From NCBI RefSeq assembly GCF_006351925.1, contig NZ_CP040924.1, forward strand, positions 2,609,860 to 2,673,859: a DNA stretch of 64,000 nt, given 5' to 3'. Source of the DNA: Clostridium thermarum. Its GTDB lineage: Bacteria > Bacillota > Clostridia > Clostridiales > Clostridiaceae. This document shows, one piece after another, positions 46,764 through 55,422 of this stretch. The notes under the pieces were generated by a model that saw nothing but the letters and a program-made list of their open reading frames with translations, ran no database searches and had not been told where the DNA came from. Position numbers and translations under genes: made by a program. Position 1 is the first letter of the stretch. Every line of letters begins with the position of its first letter.

Positions 46764-47288
46764 TTAAACTGCAAAAGTGCCATAGGAGGAGTTCTCCGAA
46801 TAACAATTTTCATTATATTCTTTACACAGCAGTGCTCTTATATACCCTCTGTCCTTTGTGGTTGAATCTATATAAAAACCTCTCCCATAATAAAATCTAA
46901 CTAGAGAAAGTATTTTAGATGCAGTATGAAGGTAAATTCTGCTTACTCCAAGTTCTCTCATGACATCATCTACATAATCCAGCAGGCTTGCTCCAATTCC
47001 ATGATTTTGATAATTTACAGCTACACCAAATCGACTTAGATAAGCTGTGTTATCCTCCCTTATTTCTATTCTTACACTGCCTACTATTACCCCATCAAGC
47101 TCTGCCACAAAACAATGCTTTGTTTCTATATCAACTTCTATGTCTTCAACACTTTCGGTAAGGGCTGCTGTGGAGCCAGGTATACCAGCACATGCTACAT
47201 AGGCTTCAAAGGCCTCCCTTGTTATTTTCTGTATGCTGGGTACATCTGCTAAAACAGCTTTTCTTATTGCTAACACTCCCCCGCTCAT
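46764..47288 (-). CDS. GNAT family N-acetyltransferase
   Basis: 174 residues with the GNAT acetyl-CoA loop NHGIGASLLDYV preceded by VNYQ, and the conserved N-terminal IRKAVLADVPSIQKITREAF. I start at ATG 47288 (GGGGGC nine bases upstream). A TTG at 47330 would add 14 residues. The acceptor substrate is unknown. An ArgR-like box lies 69 bases upstream of the ATG, raising the option of an arginine-related acetylation, for example of glutamate. Confidence 0.85.
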   Translation of the reverse strand: MSGGVLAIRKAVLADVPSIQKITREAFEAYVACAGIPGSTAALTESVEDIEVDIETKHCFVAELDGVIVGSVRIEIREDNTAYLSRFGVAVNYQNHGIGASLLDYVDDVMRELGVSRIYLHTASKILSLVRFYYGRGFYIDSTTKDRGYIRALLCKEYNENCYSENSSYGTFAV

Positions 47289-47356
47289 TACAAATTCGCC
47301 CCCATTACATTTTATAATAACTTTATTCAAAATCTTTTATATTTATAAATATTATA

Positions 47357-47370
47357 TGCATAATTATACA
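47357..47370 (-). promoter_or_regulatory. ARG-box-like palindrome upstream of GNAT gene
   Basis: TGCATAATTATACA reads as a 14-bp near-perfect palindrome fitting TGAATwwwwATTCA. It is the same element as before argG, cimA and leuA. Single box; the promoter was not resolved. Confidence 0.5.
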
Positions 47371-47439
47371 ACAGTTACATATTAACTTCAACCTGTTTCC
47401 ATAATTTATTTTCTATTTTTTAATTAATTATCACATAAA

Positions 47440-47477
47440 AAATATGACACCGCAGGTGAAAGCCCAGTGTCATATTT
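47440..47477 (-). terminator. terminator after exonuclease gene
   Basis: Stem AAATATGACAC / GTGTCATATTT with 16-base loop and T-rich tails on both strands. Confidence 0.82.
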
Positions 47478-47513
47478 TTTATTTCACAAATGCATTTTTA
47501 TACAATAGTCTTA

Positions 47514-48125
47514 TTATTTAAGAGTTTGATTTGAAAAGTAATTCCTTGGAATGTGGCCTTTTTTAATACCTTCTGTTACGGCAAGATAGGTAGCAGTAGT
47601 ATCAAATCTTGCATCATGATATTTGCCGCTGCCCCCAAAAAGCTTCATACTGCATTCAGTAATCTTATCATCTGTAATATCTAAGAATTTTACCAATTCA
47701 GCCAGCTTTGGATTCTTTCTCTCTCCCCTTGAGTTTATGCACTTACAGATTTCTTTATAATAGTTCATAGTACAGAATACTCTCTTAGGGGTAAACTCTT
47801 CACCACAGCCCTCTAATTCATGTATCAAAAATTCAATATCAAAATTCACATTATGACCTATTAAAAAATCTGCAGTACTAAATTCCTCATAGAGCTTTTC
47901 ATAATAATCCTCAAAATATAAGCCTCCACTTAGCTCATATAGGTCCTCCATACTGAAGCCATGGATTTCTTCAGCACCGGGGTCCATATAATCTACCGTG
48001 AAAAAGATATTTTCTCCTCTTACACTTTGTGGCTTTACAGAGGTATCTACTACTATATAACTTAACTGGCATATACTTCCCGGTCTAAGCCCTGTGGTTT
48101 CTGTATCAAAAAAAATCAATTTCAT
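47514..48125 (-). CDS. DnaQ-type 3'-5' exonuclease (DEDDh)
   Basis: 203 residues with the three Exo motifs: IFFDTETTGL (Exo I, residues 4-13), GHNVNFDIEFL (Exo II) and KYHDARFDTTATY (Exo III with the DEDDh histidine). It is a stand-alone exonuclease and not a polymerase subunit by length. It lies 36 bases from the UPF0735 gene and may share its transcript. Confidence 0.92.
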   Translation of the reverse strand: MKLIFFDTETTGLRPGSICQLSYIVVDTSVKPQSVRGENIFFTVDYMDPGAEEIHGFSMEDLYELSGGLYFEDYYEKLYEEFSTADFLIGHNVNFDIEFLIHELEGCGEEFTPKRVFCTMNYYKEICKCINSRGERKNPKLAELVKFLDITDDKITECSMKLFGGSGKYHDARFDTTATYLAVTEGIKKGHIPRNYFSNQTLK

Positions 48126-48161
48126 TAGTCTGTCCTTCTTCCTTTCTATATGCAGCCCTGG

Positions 48162-48596
48162 TCATTCTACTGCTATTAAATCAACCTTTATTATATTATT
48201 TAAGCCGCTTAATATATCAATCAGTTCCTTTATTTCAATTTTTAACTCAGACATGTCCAAAGTAATATTTATATAAGCCGCACCATTTATTGGAATATCC
48301 TGATTTATGGTATATATGTTACCACCTTGCTTAGCTATATTGTCCAATATATTCGAAAGAGTTCCAGGCTTGTCTATAATAACAATTGATATAGTGGCCT
48401 TCTGGCCTTTCATACCCTCTTTCAAAGCAAATACATGATCTCTATACTTATAAAAGGTACTTCTGCTGATTCCTACTACCCGTACCGCTTCCGTTACGTC
48501 CTTAAACCTATTGGTTCTTAGTAGTTCCTTAACCTCCACTACCTTTTCATAAACATCAGGTAAAACTTCGGAATTTATAACTAAGTACTTACTCAC
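48162..48596 (-). CDS. ACT domain protein, UPF0735 family
   Basis: 144 residues: an N-terminal helix-turn-helix-like segment (DVTEAVRVVGISRSTFYKYRDHVF) and a C-terminal ACT domain (ISIVIIDKPGTLSNILDNIAKQGGNI). The family is often called PheB-like; a regulatory role sensing an amino acid is likely. The start is GTG 48596 with GGGGGTGG upstream. The longer frame from 48677 is not supported. Confidence 0.9.
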   Translation of the reverse strand: MSKYLVINSEVLPDVYEKVVEVKELLRTNRFKDVTEAVRVVGISRSTFYKYRDHVFALKEGMKGQKATISIVIIDKPGTLSNILDNIAKQGGNIYTINQDIPINGAAYINITLDMSELKIEIKELIDILSGLNNIIKVDLIAVE

Positions 48597-48690
48597 ATGT
48601 CCACCCCCAATGTAAATATAATAACATAAATTATAGTGTAAGCAAATATTAATTAATCTCTGTAGAGGAACGGACATCTAATTCGGAAAA

Positions 48691-48730
48691 AATCCAGGTG
48701 TCCTCCCCCTCCAAGTGTGGACCTGGATTC
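48691..48730 (-). terminator. hairpin with T-run upstream of UPF0735 gene
   Basis: AATCCAGGTCC...GGACACCTGGATT followed by T6 on the minus strand, about 95 bases before the UPF0735 start. It may back up the HNH terminator or act as a leader element. Confidence 0.6.
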
Positions 48731-48756
48731 CGGGTTTAACTTTTAACCAAAACTAA

Positions 48757-48790
48757 AACAGAAGCCTCTCCAAAGAGCTGCTTCTGTTTA
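48757..48790 (-). terminator. terminator after HNH gene
   Basis: Stem AAACAGAAGC / GCTTCTGTTT with 14-base loop, 13 bases past the HNH stop. Confidence 0.75.
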
Positions 48791-48802
48791 TATAAAGTCT
48801 AA

Positions 48803-49207
48803 TTATGCCAAATTAAATACCGGCATGAAATCATAATAGTGCTCCAGCATTACCTCATCATAGATCATCTTACCCATAAGTTCATAGATAACATCTGCTT
48901 TTTTATAACCTTCCTTGTGCAGTTTATGATTTATCATCAGCTTCTTTAAAGCCCTTGGCTTTATTTCAAGCAGATGGCTCAGCTTCTCAATGGTATAATA
49001 CTCCTTTGGAAGAAGTTTCTCTAATTTGTTTTGAAGCTCAAGCTTGTACTTTAAATCAACCTCACTGCACTTATGTGGACCCTTACTGCCTCTATGATGT
49101 TCAGGACACAGGTGCTTAATATTCAGAGGATAGTCTATTCCACCTTGACACCTATGAACGATATGATGCTTATCTGCACTTTTTCCACAAATCTCACACC
49201 TTAACAA
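48803..49207 (-). CDS. HNH endonuclease-like protein
   Basis: 134 residues. The first 45 form an HNH/zinc motif: CEICGKSADKHHIVHRCQGG then NIKHLCPEHHRGSKG (CxxC...HH...N...CxxHH). The rest is helical (ELQNKLEKLLPKEYYTIEKLSHLL, a possible helix-turn-helix). It could be a nuclease or a zinc DNA-binding protein. It stands alone without phage or restriction genes nearby. Confidence 0.82.
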   Translation of the reverse strand: MLRCEICGKSADKHHIVHRCQGGIDYPLNIKHLCPEHHRGSKGPHKCSEVDLKYKLELQNKLEKLLPKEYYTIEKLSHLLEIKPRALKKLMINHKLHKEGYKKADVIYELMGKMIYDEVMLEHYYDFMPVFNLA

Positions 49208-49329
49208 TGAATCTCCTCCTGATTCTTATATTATCTAGTTTAATTATAGCATAAAAATCCTCTTTTGATTATATGGAAATCCAGTAGTAATTGCTTTAAA
49301 TTGTAAATTTTAAAGCAATTAGTCTCATT

Positions 49330-49656
49330 TTATCTATTTCTTGCGTTCTTGGTTACACTGATGTCCATAATTTCAGTCTGAAAGGCCTTTAGCAGTGCCT
49401 TTTCCAGCACCATTTCCTTGTCAAAGTTAGCAACGTCCTTGCATACTGCAAAAACTTTGTTTTCTTCACCATAAAGGTTTCTATAAGTAAGAGTTACGTT
49501 AGGTTTGTCATATTCAACCTTTACAATTTTTATAGCCCAGGATATAGTTGCAATATCGTCGTTTACAACCAGTTTAGTATGGTCCTTCAAAAATTCTTTT
49601 TCCTCGTCCGGATTATTTACTATTATCAGTTCATCTCCCACTTTGTACTTACTCAT
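49330..49656 (-). CDS. hypothetical protein, 108 aa
   Basis: Family not recognised. A small soluble protein, alternating charged and beta-prone segments (SKYKVGDELIIVNN, VTLTYRNLYGEENKVF) suggest a compact beta domain. It is 21 bases behind the MATE gene with GGAGGTGC before its ATG and may be co-transcribed with it. A hairpin (TTGCTTTAAA arms, 49289-49320) follows. Confidence 0.6.
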   Translation of the reverse strand: MSKYKVGDELIIVNNPDEEKEFLKDHTKLVVNDDIATISWAIKIVKVEYDKPNVTLTYRNLYGEENKVFAVCKDVANFDKEMVLEKALLKAFQTEIMDISVTKNARNR

Positions 49657-49677
49657 ATTAGCACCTCCATAATAATA

Positions 49678-51042
49678 TTATTGTGGCTCAACGGTTAAAT
49701 TATTAATCCACTTTTTTGACAACACTCTTGGTATACCAAAGGCCAGCTTAAAGACTTCCTCCAAGGACACCATTGCGTATACCCAATATATAGGAAGTTT
49801 AAAGACAAAAGCACCCAGTAAAGCCATAGGAATTCCTACAAACCATACTCCACCTGCATCTATAAATAATGAAAAGAATGTGTCCCCTCCGCTTCTTAAT
49901 ATTCCTATTATAATAGTAAAGTTTAATACTCTTGCCCAAAGAATGCAAGAGAATACTATTAAATTTAATCTTGCAAATTCCGTAACTTGAGGAGAAGCAT
50001 TAATCAATCTAAGGGCTAAAGGAGCAGTTAAGGCAACAAAGAATCCCATTACTATTGCTAAAATACCTCCAATGATTAGAAATCTTTTTGCATAGTCTAC
50101 AACAATCTTGCTATCTCCTTGGCCAATCTTATTTCCAATCATAATTGCACAGGCATTTCCTAATCCCATAAATATAACCCAGGTTATTCTTTCTATGGTG
50201 CCGGCAATATTTGTGGAAGCTACTGCAGAAGTTCCCATTCTTGCATAAACTACCGAGTAAATAGTTACACCTAACGCCCAAATAGATTCATTTAGAATTA
50301 CTGGAATAATAACCTTGAAAAATTCAAATAGATACTTTCTGTCAAAGGCCAGCATTTCCTTTATAGAAGCTGCCACCACCATCTTTTGACGATAAACCAT
50401 ATATAGTAAAAATACCATTTCAAATATTCTGGCAATCACAGTAGCTAAAGCTGCACCTTCTACTCCCATTGCAGGAGCTCCAAGCTTACCCTTAATGAAT
50501 ATGTAATTTAAAAGTGTATTTGTACTAAGTGCCACCATACTTACAACCATAGGAACTTTTACGTTTCCTGTACTTCTCAATACTAAGGAATATGAGAAGG
50601 TTACGGCTGTTACAATATAACTAAAGGCTACAATACTTAGATATTTTGATCCTAATTCCACCACTGCGGCATCCGGGGAAAATAATCCCAATATTTGCTC
50701 TGGAAAAAGAAGTCCGCCTAAGGTAAAAATAGATGAGGCAATTACCCCGCAAATTAGACTTATGCCTAATACCTTTCTTATGCTTTTAATGTCCCTGTTT
50801 CCCCAGTATTGGGCGGTGAATATTGCAGAACCACTGGATATTCCAAACAATAATAAATTCAGCAGAAAGAAATATTGGTTTGCCAGGCCTACTGAGGCAA
50901 TGGCAGTATCTCCTAGTCCTCCTATCATTGTCACATCTATAAGGTTCAGTGATGATAAAATAAGGTTCTGTAATATAATTGGCACTGCAATTTTCGACAT
51001 TGTCTTAAAAAACTTTCTATCTCCAATTAAATCTCTAATCAA
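49678..51042 (-). CDS. MATE family efflux transporter
   Basis: 454 residues, twelve hydrophobic spans in two repeats. The MatE pattern is seen in SKIAVPIILQNLILSSLNLIDVTMIGGLGDTAIASVGLA and again in the second half from residue 240. It should export drugs or metabolites with Na+ or H+. I use TTG 51042, six bases after GGGGGAG; the upstream TTG at 51057 overlaps that ribosome site. Confidence 0.93.
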   Translation of the reverse strand: MIRDLIGDRKFFKTMSKIAVPIILQNLILSSLNLIDVTMIGGLGDTAIASVGLANQYFFLLNLLLFGISSGSAIFTAQYWGNRDIKSIRKVLGISLICGVIASSIFTLGGLLFPEQILGLFSPDAAVVELGSKYLSIVAFSYIVTAVTFSYSLVLRSTGNVKVPMVVSMVALSTNTLLNYIFIKGKLGAPAMGVEGAALATVIARIFEMVFLLYMVYRQKMVVAASIKEMLAFDRKYLFEFFKVIIPVILNESIWALGVTIYSVVYARMGTSAVASTNIAGTIERITWVIFMGLGNACAIMIGNKIGQGDSKIVVDYAKRFLIIGGILAIVMGFFVALTAPLALRLINASPQVTEFARLNLIVFSCILWARVLNFTIIIGILRSGGDTFFSLFIDAGGVWFVGIPMALLGAFVFKLPIYWVYAMVSLEEVFKLAFGIPRVLSKKWINNLTVEPQ

Positions 51043-51066
51043 TAATAACTCCCCCAATACTCATGT

Positions 51067-52233
51067 CTATCCTAATTGTTTGATCAATTCCTCTGCAAAG
51101 TTTCTTAAATCCGCTTCCGACGCAAAGCTGCCTTGGGCTCTGTCTGCCTTTCCGCCGCCTCTGCCGTTAAATTCCTTAATCTTTTCTTTGAAGAACTGCC
51201 CAATATTTAAGTGATAACCTCCACCGGCAGAAACAATTACTTGCCCCTGTCTTGCTGAACCTAGTATTATAAATTGCTTTGTCTCAGAAAGCTGCTCTGT
51301 CAGCATTTGAAGCTCTTCCATCTCTTTATCATCATAAATATAATAGATAATATTGTTCCTTGAAAGATCTTTTAACTCCCGCACTTCATAACTGCAGCAC
51401 TTCTTCTTGTAATCGCTCAATTTTCTTCCTAATTCCCTCATATGCTCTTGGTCATTATTTATTTTATTTATAAGTTCTCCTTCTCCTGTAGAAAAGTTCC
51501 TTGCTAAAGTAGTTACTATGTCTTGCTTAGCCCTAAAATCATCAAAGGCCCTCTTTCCACATTTAAAGTATACTCTGGTAAGACCCTTATATTTTTCTGA
51601 CTTTATTATTTTTATAATTCCAATCTCTCCTGTATTCTTTACATGAGTTCCACAGCAGGCGCAGGCATCTACTTTTTCTATTTGTACTACTCTCACTTCC
51701 TCTTCACTTTCAATATTCTTTCTAAGCTTAATATTTTTGCTTTCCTCCGGAGTCACCATAAAAGTATGTACTGGTAAATTTTCATATATGTATCCGTTAG
51801 CCATATCTTCAATTTTTGTTATTTCCTCTGCAGATATTTCCGGCATACTAATATCTATACTAATGTAGTCATCCCCTAAATGGAAGCTTGAGGACATAGT
51901 TCCAAAGCATTTATTAAAACAAGCTGCTAAAATATGTTCTCCAGAATGCTGCTGCATGTGGTCAAATCTTTTATCATAGTCTATAATACAGTGTACTTCC
52001 TCACTCTGGGGTACTTTATCAACTACATGATAAACCTTGCCTTCTCTTTCATAAACATGACTTACCCTTGCCTCACCAATGTACCCGGTATCCGACGGCT
52101 GCCCGCCGCCTTCCGGATAGAAGGGTGTCTTATCCAAAACCACAGTGTACGTATCTTTATATTCACCGACTTCTATAATTCTCGAGTAACTTTCCTTTAT
52201 ATAAACATCTTCATAATATAACCGTTCAGTCAC
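51067..52233 (-). CDS. alanyl-tRNA editing protein (AlaX-L type)
   Basis: 388 residues. The N-terminal half matches the AlaRS second additional domain: PFYPEGGGQPSDTG, HSGEHIL and the zinc motif CACCGTHVKNTGEIG. It removes serine or glycine from mischarged tRNA-Ala. A coiled region and a C-terminal DHHA1 domain with FNGRGGGKADRAQGSF complete the long AlaX form. Start GTG 52233 is favoured (AAAGGA upstream) over ATG 52254. It may be translated with the MATE gene. Confidence 0.93.
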   Translation of the reverse strand: MTERLYYEDVYIKESYSRIIEVGEYKDTYTVVLDKTPFYPEGGGQPSDTGYIGEARVSHVYEREGKVYHVVDKVPQSEEVHCIIDYDKRFDHMQQHSGEHILAACFNKCFGTMSSSFHLGDDYISIDISMPEISAEEITKIEDMANGYIYENLPVHTFMVTPEESKNIKLRKNIESEEEVRVVQIEKVDACACCGTHVKNTGEIGIIKIIKSEKYKGLTRVYFKCGKRAFDDFRAKQDIVTTLARNFSTGEGELINKINNDQEHMRELGRKLSDYKKKCCSYEVRELKDLSRNNIIYYIYDDKEMEELQMLTEQLSETKQFIILGSARQGQVIVSAGGGYHLNIGQFFKEKIKEFNGRGGGKADRAQGSFASEADLRNFAEELIKQLG

Positions 52234-52317
52234 AATGCCACGTCCTTTCCACATTTTAATAACTATTATACATTTTAATGCTAAAAGTATCCATGTATTT
52301 TACGATAAAGATATCAA

Positions 52318-52346
52318 TTGACGGCATACTTTTATAGCAGTATAAT
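52318..52346 (+). promoter_or_regulatory. promoter of MFS gene
   Basis: TTGACG (52318-52323), 17-bp spacer, TATAAT (52341-52346), about 60 bases before the start. Confidence 0.75.
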
Positions 52347-52404
52347 TTTTAGGACATACCATAATATATGAAAAGGCATTTTTAGACAATGCAGGGTGAG
52401 AGTA

Positions 52405-53643
52405 ATGATAAACAGATTACAGGCAGCTTTTAAGAAAAATATTATAATAGATAATAATTTGAAATTCTATATACTGAACGGGATATTGTTTACCTTTATG
52501 GCCACTTTTTCCCGTTCCTACGGCGTTAAGTTTTTATATAGACTGGGGGGCAATGAGTTTCATGTGTCTCTTTTCAATGCACTGCCGGGATTCGTTGCGT
52601 TATTCAGTACAATACCGGGATTATTGTGGATTAATCATAGTAATAACAAAAGAAGGACTATAGGAAACTTTTTTATTTGGAGCAGATTCATAATTCTTAG
52701 CTTTGTCATTATTACTTTTTTACCCGCTGATACTCAACCGATGGCTTTTGTATTAGTATATGGACTTATGAACTTTCCGGACTCCATATCTGTTACGGCA
52801 TTGCAGAGTTATTCCGGTGATATTTTTCGTCCTAAGCACAGAACAAAAGCAATATCACTAAGAAACAAGTTTTCTACGCTTGCTCAGCTTATAGCCTTTC
52901 TGATTCTTGGTCAGATTCTTGGTAACAAGTATCTGGATAATAGTATTGTTATTTTCAGATATAAAATCTTTTTTATAATTGCTTTCCTTATCGGAATTGT
53001 TGAAATTTTTACCTTTTACAAGCTCAGAGAAGTAAATAGTACAGTGGTAAAAACAAATATCAATCTAAAAGAAACGTTGAGAAAGGCCATCGCTAACAAA
53101 AATTATATAATATTCCTGCTTTGCTCCTCTGCCTTCCACTTTTCCTGGCAGATGGGATGGCCTTTGTTCAATATATACCAGATTGACGTACTGGGAGCTG
53201 ACGAAAAGTGGCTGATGGTTATAAATATAGCCTCCAGCTTGGTAATGTTTTTTAGCTATAATTACTGGAGTAAGCTAATCACTAAGCGGGGAAATAACTT
53301 TGCTATATTTATAGCTACTATTGGTATGGCATTGACACCGATGCTATTTACATTATGTTACAACCTGACACTTATGACTTTAATGCAGATAGTTTCCGGC
53401 TTTTTTACTGCAGGCACTACTACTGCAATTCTAACTTCCCTTTTGGAAGCTTCACCGGATGAAGATAGAATTATATATGTAGGAATACATGCTACCTGTA
53501 CAAATATAACCTTGTCCATATCTCCTTTGGTAAGCAACCTTGTTTTAAACAATGTTGGTATAATTAATGCACTTATAATTACCGGACTACTTAGATTCAT
53601 AGCCAGTACGACATTTATCTTGAGGCGGAAGATGGTCAGGTGA
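52405..53643 (+). CDS. MFS transporter
   Basis: 412 residues with about twelve membrane helices. The loop between helices 2 and 3 reads NHSNNKRRTIG, and SGDIFRPKHRTKAISLRNKFSTLAQL resembles the clostridial MFS group often annotated only as MFS transporter. Substrate unknown. Start ATG 52405 has AGGGTGAG upstream; a GTG at 52396 is in frame. Confidence 0.85.
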   Translation: MINRLQAAFKKNIIIDNNLKFYILNGILFTFMATFSRSYGVKFLYRLGGNEFHVSLFNALPGFVALFSTIPGLLWINHSNNKRRTIGNFFIWSRFIILSFVIITFLPADTQPMAFVLVYGLMNFPDSISVTALQSYSGDIFRPKHRTKAISLRNKFSTLAQLIAFLILGQILGNKYLDNSIVIFRYKIFFIIAFLIGIVEIFTFYKLREVNSTVVKTNINLKETLRKAIANKNYIIFLLCSSAFHFSWQMGWPLFNIYQIDVLGADEKWLMVINIASSLVMFFSYNYWSKLITKRGNNFAIFIATIGMALTPMLFTLCYNLTLMTLMQIVSGFFTAGTTTAILTSLLEASPDEDRIIYVGIHATCTNITLSISPLVSNLVLNNVGIINALIITGLLRFIASTTFILRRKMVR

Positions 53644-53664
53644 TAGCGCAAAAATGGCTATTAC

Positions 53665-53720
53665 ACAAAAATATCAAGCATTTTAATTGTCAATTGTCCA
53701 TTGTCAACTGTCAATTACTC
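53665..53720. repeat. low-complexity CAATTGTC-type repeats
   Basis: Imperfect direct repeats of the form CAATTGTC / CCATTGTC / CAACTGTC follow the MFS stop. A similar string stands at 12117-12140. These are typical of small dispersed clostridial repeats; no coding frame. Confidence 0.45.
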
Positions 53721-53784
53721 TACGCCGCATTTTCCTTTTAATGTGCAATAGCCTTTATACTTTACTTTACAAAAATATATATCC

Positions 53785-53913
53785 CTATTCTCTCGTTCCT
53801 CTAATTACTCCTTTAGACTTTTGTTTTTCAATTTCTTCATCATGTACAACCTCTGGTCTTCTGCTTTTGTTATCCATTGGTTTATCTTCTTTTATACTCT
53901 TTCTATGTGTCAT
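53785..53913 (-). CDS. small charged protein, 42 aa
   Basis: A short frame with an excellent ribosome site (AAGGAGG) before ATG 53913. The sequence is highly charged (THRKSIKEDKPMDNKSRRPE, then HDEEIEKQKSKG) and has no hydrophobic core, so it may be disordered. Family unknown. It follows the 48-aa gene by 12 bases as a likely two-gene unit. Confidence 0.6.
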   Translation of the reverse strand: MTHRKSIKEDKPMDNKSRRPEVVHDEEIEKQKSKGVIRGTRE

Positions 53914-53925
53914 AACCTGCCCTCC

Positions 53926-54072
53926 TTATTGTAAATCCTTAGCCTTTGGTTCATTAAAAGTTGCTCTGGCACTTTCAGCCTGAGGATCATGTTTTTTATT
54001 TACCTTTTTAAATCGTCCATCTTCTTTTTTATTATTATTATCAGATTTCATTTTATTTTGCATACTGGTCAT
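53926..54072 (-). CDS. small charged protein, 48 aa
   Basis: Starts at ATG 54072 with AAAGGAG upstream. Very rich in Lys, Asn and Asp (MQNKMKSDNNNKKEDGRFKK), ending in ESARATFNEPKAKDLQ. No membrane or signal segment. Family unknown. Divergent to another 55-aa protein of similar style. Confidence 0.6.
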   Translation of the reverse strand: MTSMQNKMKSDNNNKKEDGRFKKVNKKHDPQAESARATFNEPKAKDLQ

Positions 54073-54177
54073 CCTAACAACTCCTTTCAATTATAGGTTA
54101 CCCAGCATAAAAATAAATATTTCTTTATATAATTATCTTCTTTGCTTTGGGTAAAATAAATTTAGGAGGTGGATTAA

Positions 54178-54345
54178 ATGACTTATAGAAGCATGGAAAA
54201 AACTAATCCGGATAAGATGAAGGATATTGATCAAAAAAATCCTGAAAATAATGATACCCAATCAATTTTATCAAATCAGTATAATCAGAGTGCCTCAGAA
54301 TATGCTGGCCAAAACAATCACAAAGAAAGAGAGCCCGGAATGTAA
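54178..54345 (+). CDS. small polar protein, 55 aa
   Basis: ATG 54178 is preceded by a strong GGAGGTGG ribosome site. The chain is Asn/Gln/Lys/Glu-rich and hydrophilic (MEKTNPDKMKDIDQKNPEN, NQYNQSASEYAGQNNHK). A terminator-like hairpin follows at 54352-54396. Function unknown; the three tiny genes together look like a clostridial spore or stress-type cluster, but that is a guess. Confidence 0.6.
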   Translation: MTYRSMEKTNPDKMKDIDQKNPENNDTQSILSNQYNQSASEYAGQNNHKEREPGM

Positions 54346-54351
54346 GAAAAC

Positions 54352-54396
54352 ACCTCGCTCTCCAAATTATAGATCACGTCAATTACAGAGTGAGGT
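54352..54396 (+). terminator. terminator after 55-aa gene
   Basis: Arms ACCTCGCTCT and AGAGTGAGGT with a 24-base loop and a CTTTTG tail. Confidence 0.6.
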
Positions 54397-54530
54397 CTTT
54401 TGCTATGAGCTTTAAGTAATTATGACAAAAATAAAAAAAGTGGCTTTCGCCACGCCCCCTTTGGGGAATAATTTATATAAAACGTTTCCACTTTAGGAGC
54501 ATATGCGTCAGCATACTCCTAAAACTTTTT

Positions 54531-54806
54531 TTAAAACTCGTAAGTTATTCCGTGTACACCCTCGTATTTTGCGGGTCTCATTATTCCTCCGCAAGACTCA
54601 CAGCTAAATGTTGGTGGCTCATTAATATCTCCATCATCAACTATATCAAAATATTGTACAATATTTTCAGGAATAAGTTCCTCAGTTCCACAGTTTGTAC
54701 ATATATACAAGATTCCATCGTTAACTTTATTTTGCTTTTTCTCTTTTCGCTTTACTGCTTTTAACTTGGCCCTTTGTTTATCTTTAACCGTTTTTTTCTT
54801 TGCCAT
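54531..54806 (-). CDS. small zinc-ribbon protein, 91 aa
   Basis: Start ATG 54806 has GGGAGGAAG upstream. A very basic N-terminus (MAKKKTVKDKQRAKLKAVKRK) is followed by a two-knuckle zinc ribbon (CTNCGTEELIP and CESCGGIMRP) with an acidic stretch between. It could bind nucleic acid. Family not assigned. A TTAGGAG-type hairpin follows at about 54495-54525. Confidence 0.7.
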   Translation of the reverse strand: MAKKKTVKDKQRAKLKAVKRKEKKQNKVNDGILYICTNCGTEELIPENIVQYFDIVDDGDINEPPTFSCESCGGIMRPAKYEGVHGITYEF

Positions 54807-55005
54807 TGTACTTCCTCCCTTGTTCAAATACAGGTTCTATTCTATTTTTTGAAATCGCTTTTACTGATGCATATGTATTTATTATAATATCAATATTTTT
54901 CTCAACTTCATTTTCAATCTTCCTCAACAACATATCTCTGACACTTCCATACTTAGTATATACTATATCTTTAAACCTTACCACATGATGTACAAAATCT
55001 GCCAA
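54784..55005 (-). CDS. hypothetical protein, up to 73 aa (weak)
   Basis: An open frame overlapping the start of the zinc-ribbon gene. It opens with TTG and lacks a good ribosome site. An internal ATG at 54933 (DMLLRKIENEVEKNIDI) is an alternative. The helical, charged composition is protein-like, but I cannot confirm expression. Confidence 0.3.
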   Translation of the reverse strand: MADFVHHVVRFKDIVYTKYGSVRDMLLRKIENEVEKNIDIIINTYASVKAISKNRIEPVFEQGRKYNGKEKNG

Positions 55006-55239
55006 ATTTCACTAACATTATTTGGGTAATGAAATACTATTCCAATATCATAATCCATAACAAGTGTTACATATACCTTTATAACCAACTTTTTATTATT
55101 TTGTTTCCTCTTACTTTTAAGACTAGTAAGCACTTATGGTGATAACCTGGTGTGATACATACAATTTCGCCCCTTAGCTTGGCCTCCATGTTATTCTTTT
55201 GATTTTCTAAATTTCTGCCCCTCCAGTATTCGTTTGACT

Positions 55240-55422
55240 TTATTCTGAATTATTGGCTTTATTGCTTTTTCTCAAAAAACTTACACCTAGGGTAAAGTTT
55301 AGTGCACCTGAGACTAAAAATAGTATCGATATAAAGTATTCAATCTTAAATAAGTAAATTATACTTGTTAGTATAAAACCAGCACCAGCAAAAATAAATA
55401 GTACCCATATTCTCCACTTCAA
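55240..55422 (-). CDS. small membrane protein, 60 aa
   Basis: TTG start at 55422 with a strong GGAGGAGG ribosome site. Two hydrophobic helices (WVLFIFAGAGFILTSIIYLF and FISILFLVSGALNFTLGVSF) and a short charged tail. Family unknown. Confidence 0.62.
   Translation of the reverse strand: MKWRIWVLFIFAGAGFILTSIIYLFKIEYFISILFLVSGALNFTLGVSFLRKSNKANNSE

Noticed and set aside
55079-55189. 36-aa minus-strand frame
   Set aside because: No ribosome site close to the ATG and no recognisable family. It could be a remnant but is not supported.
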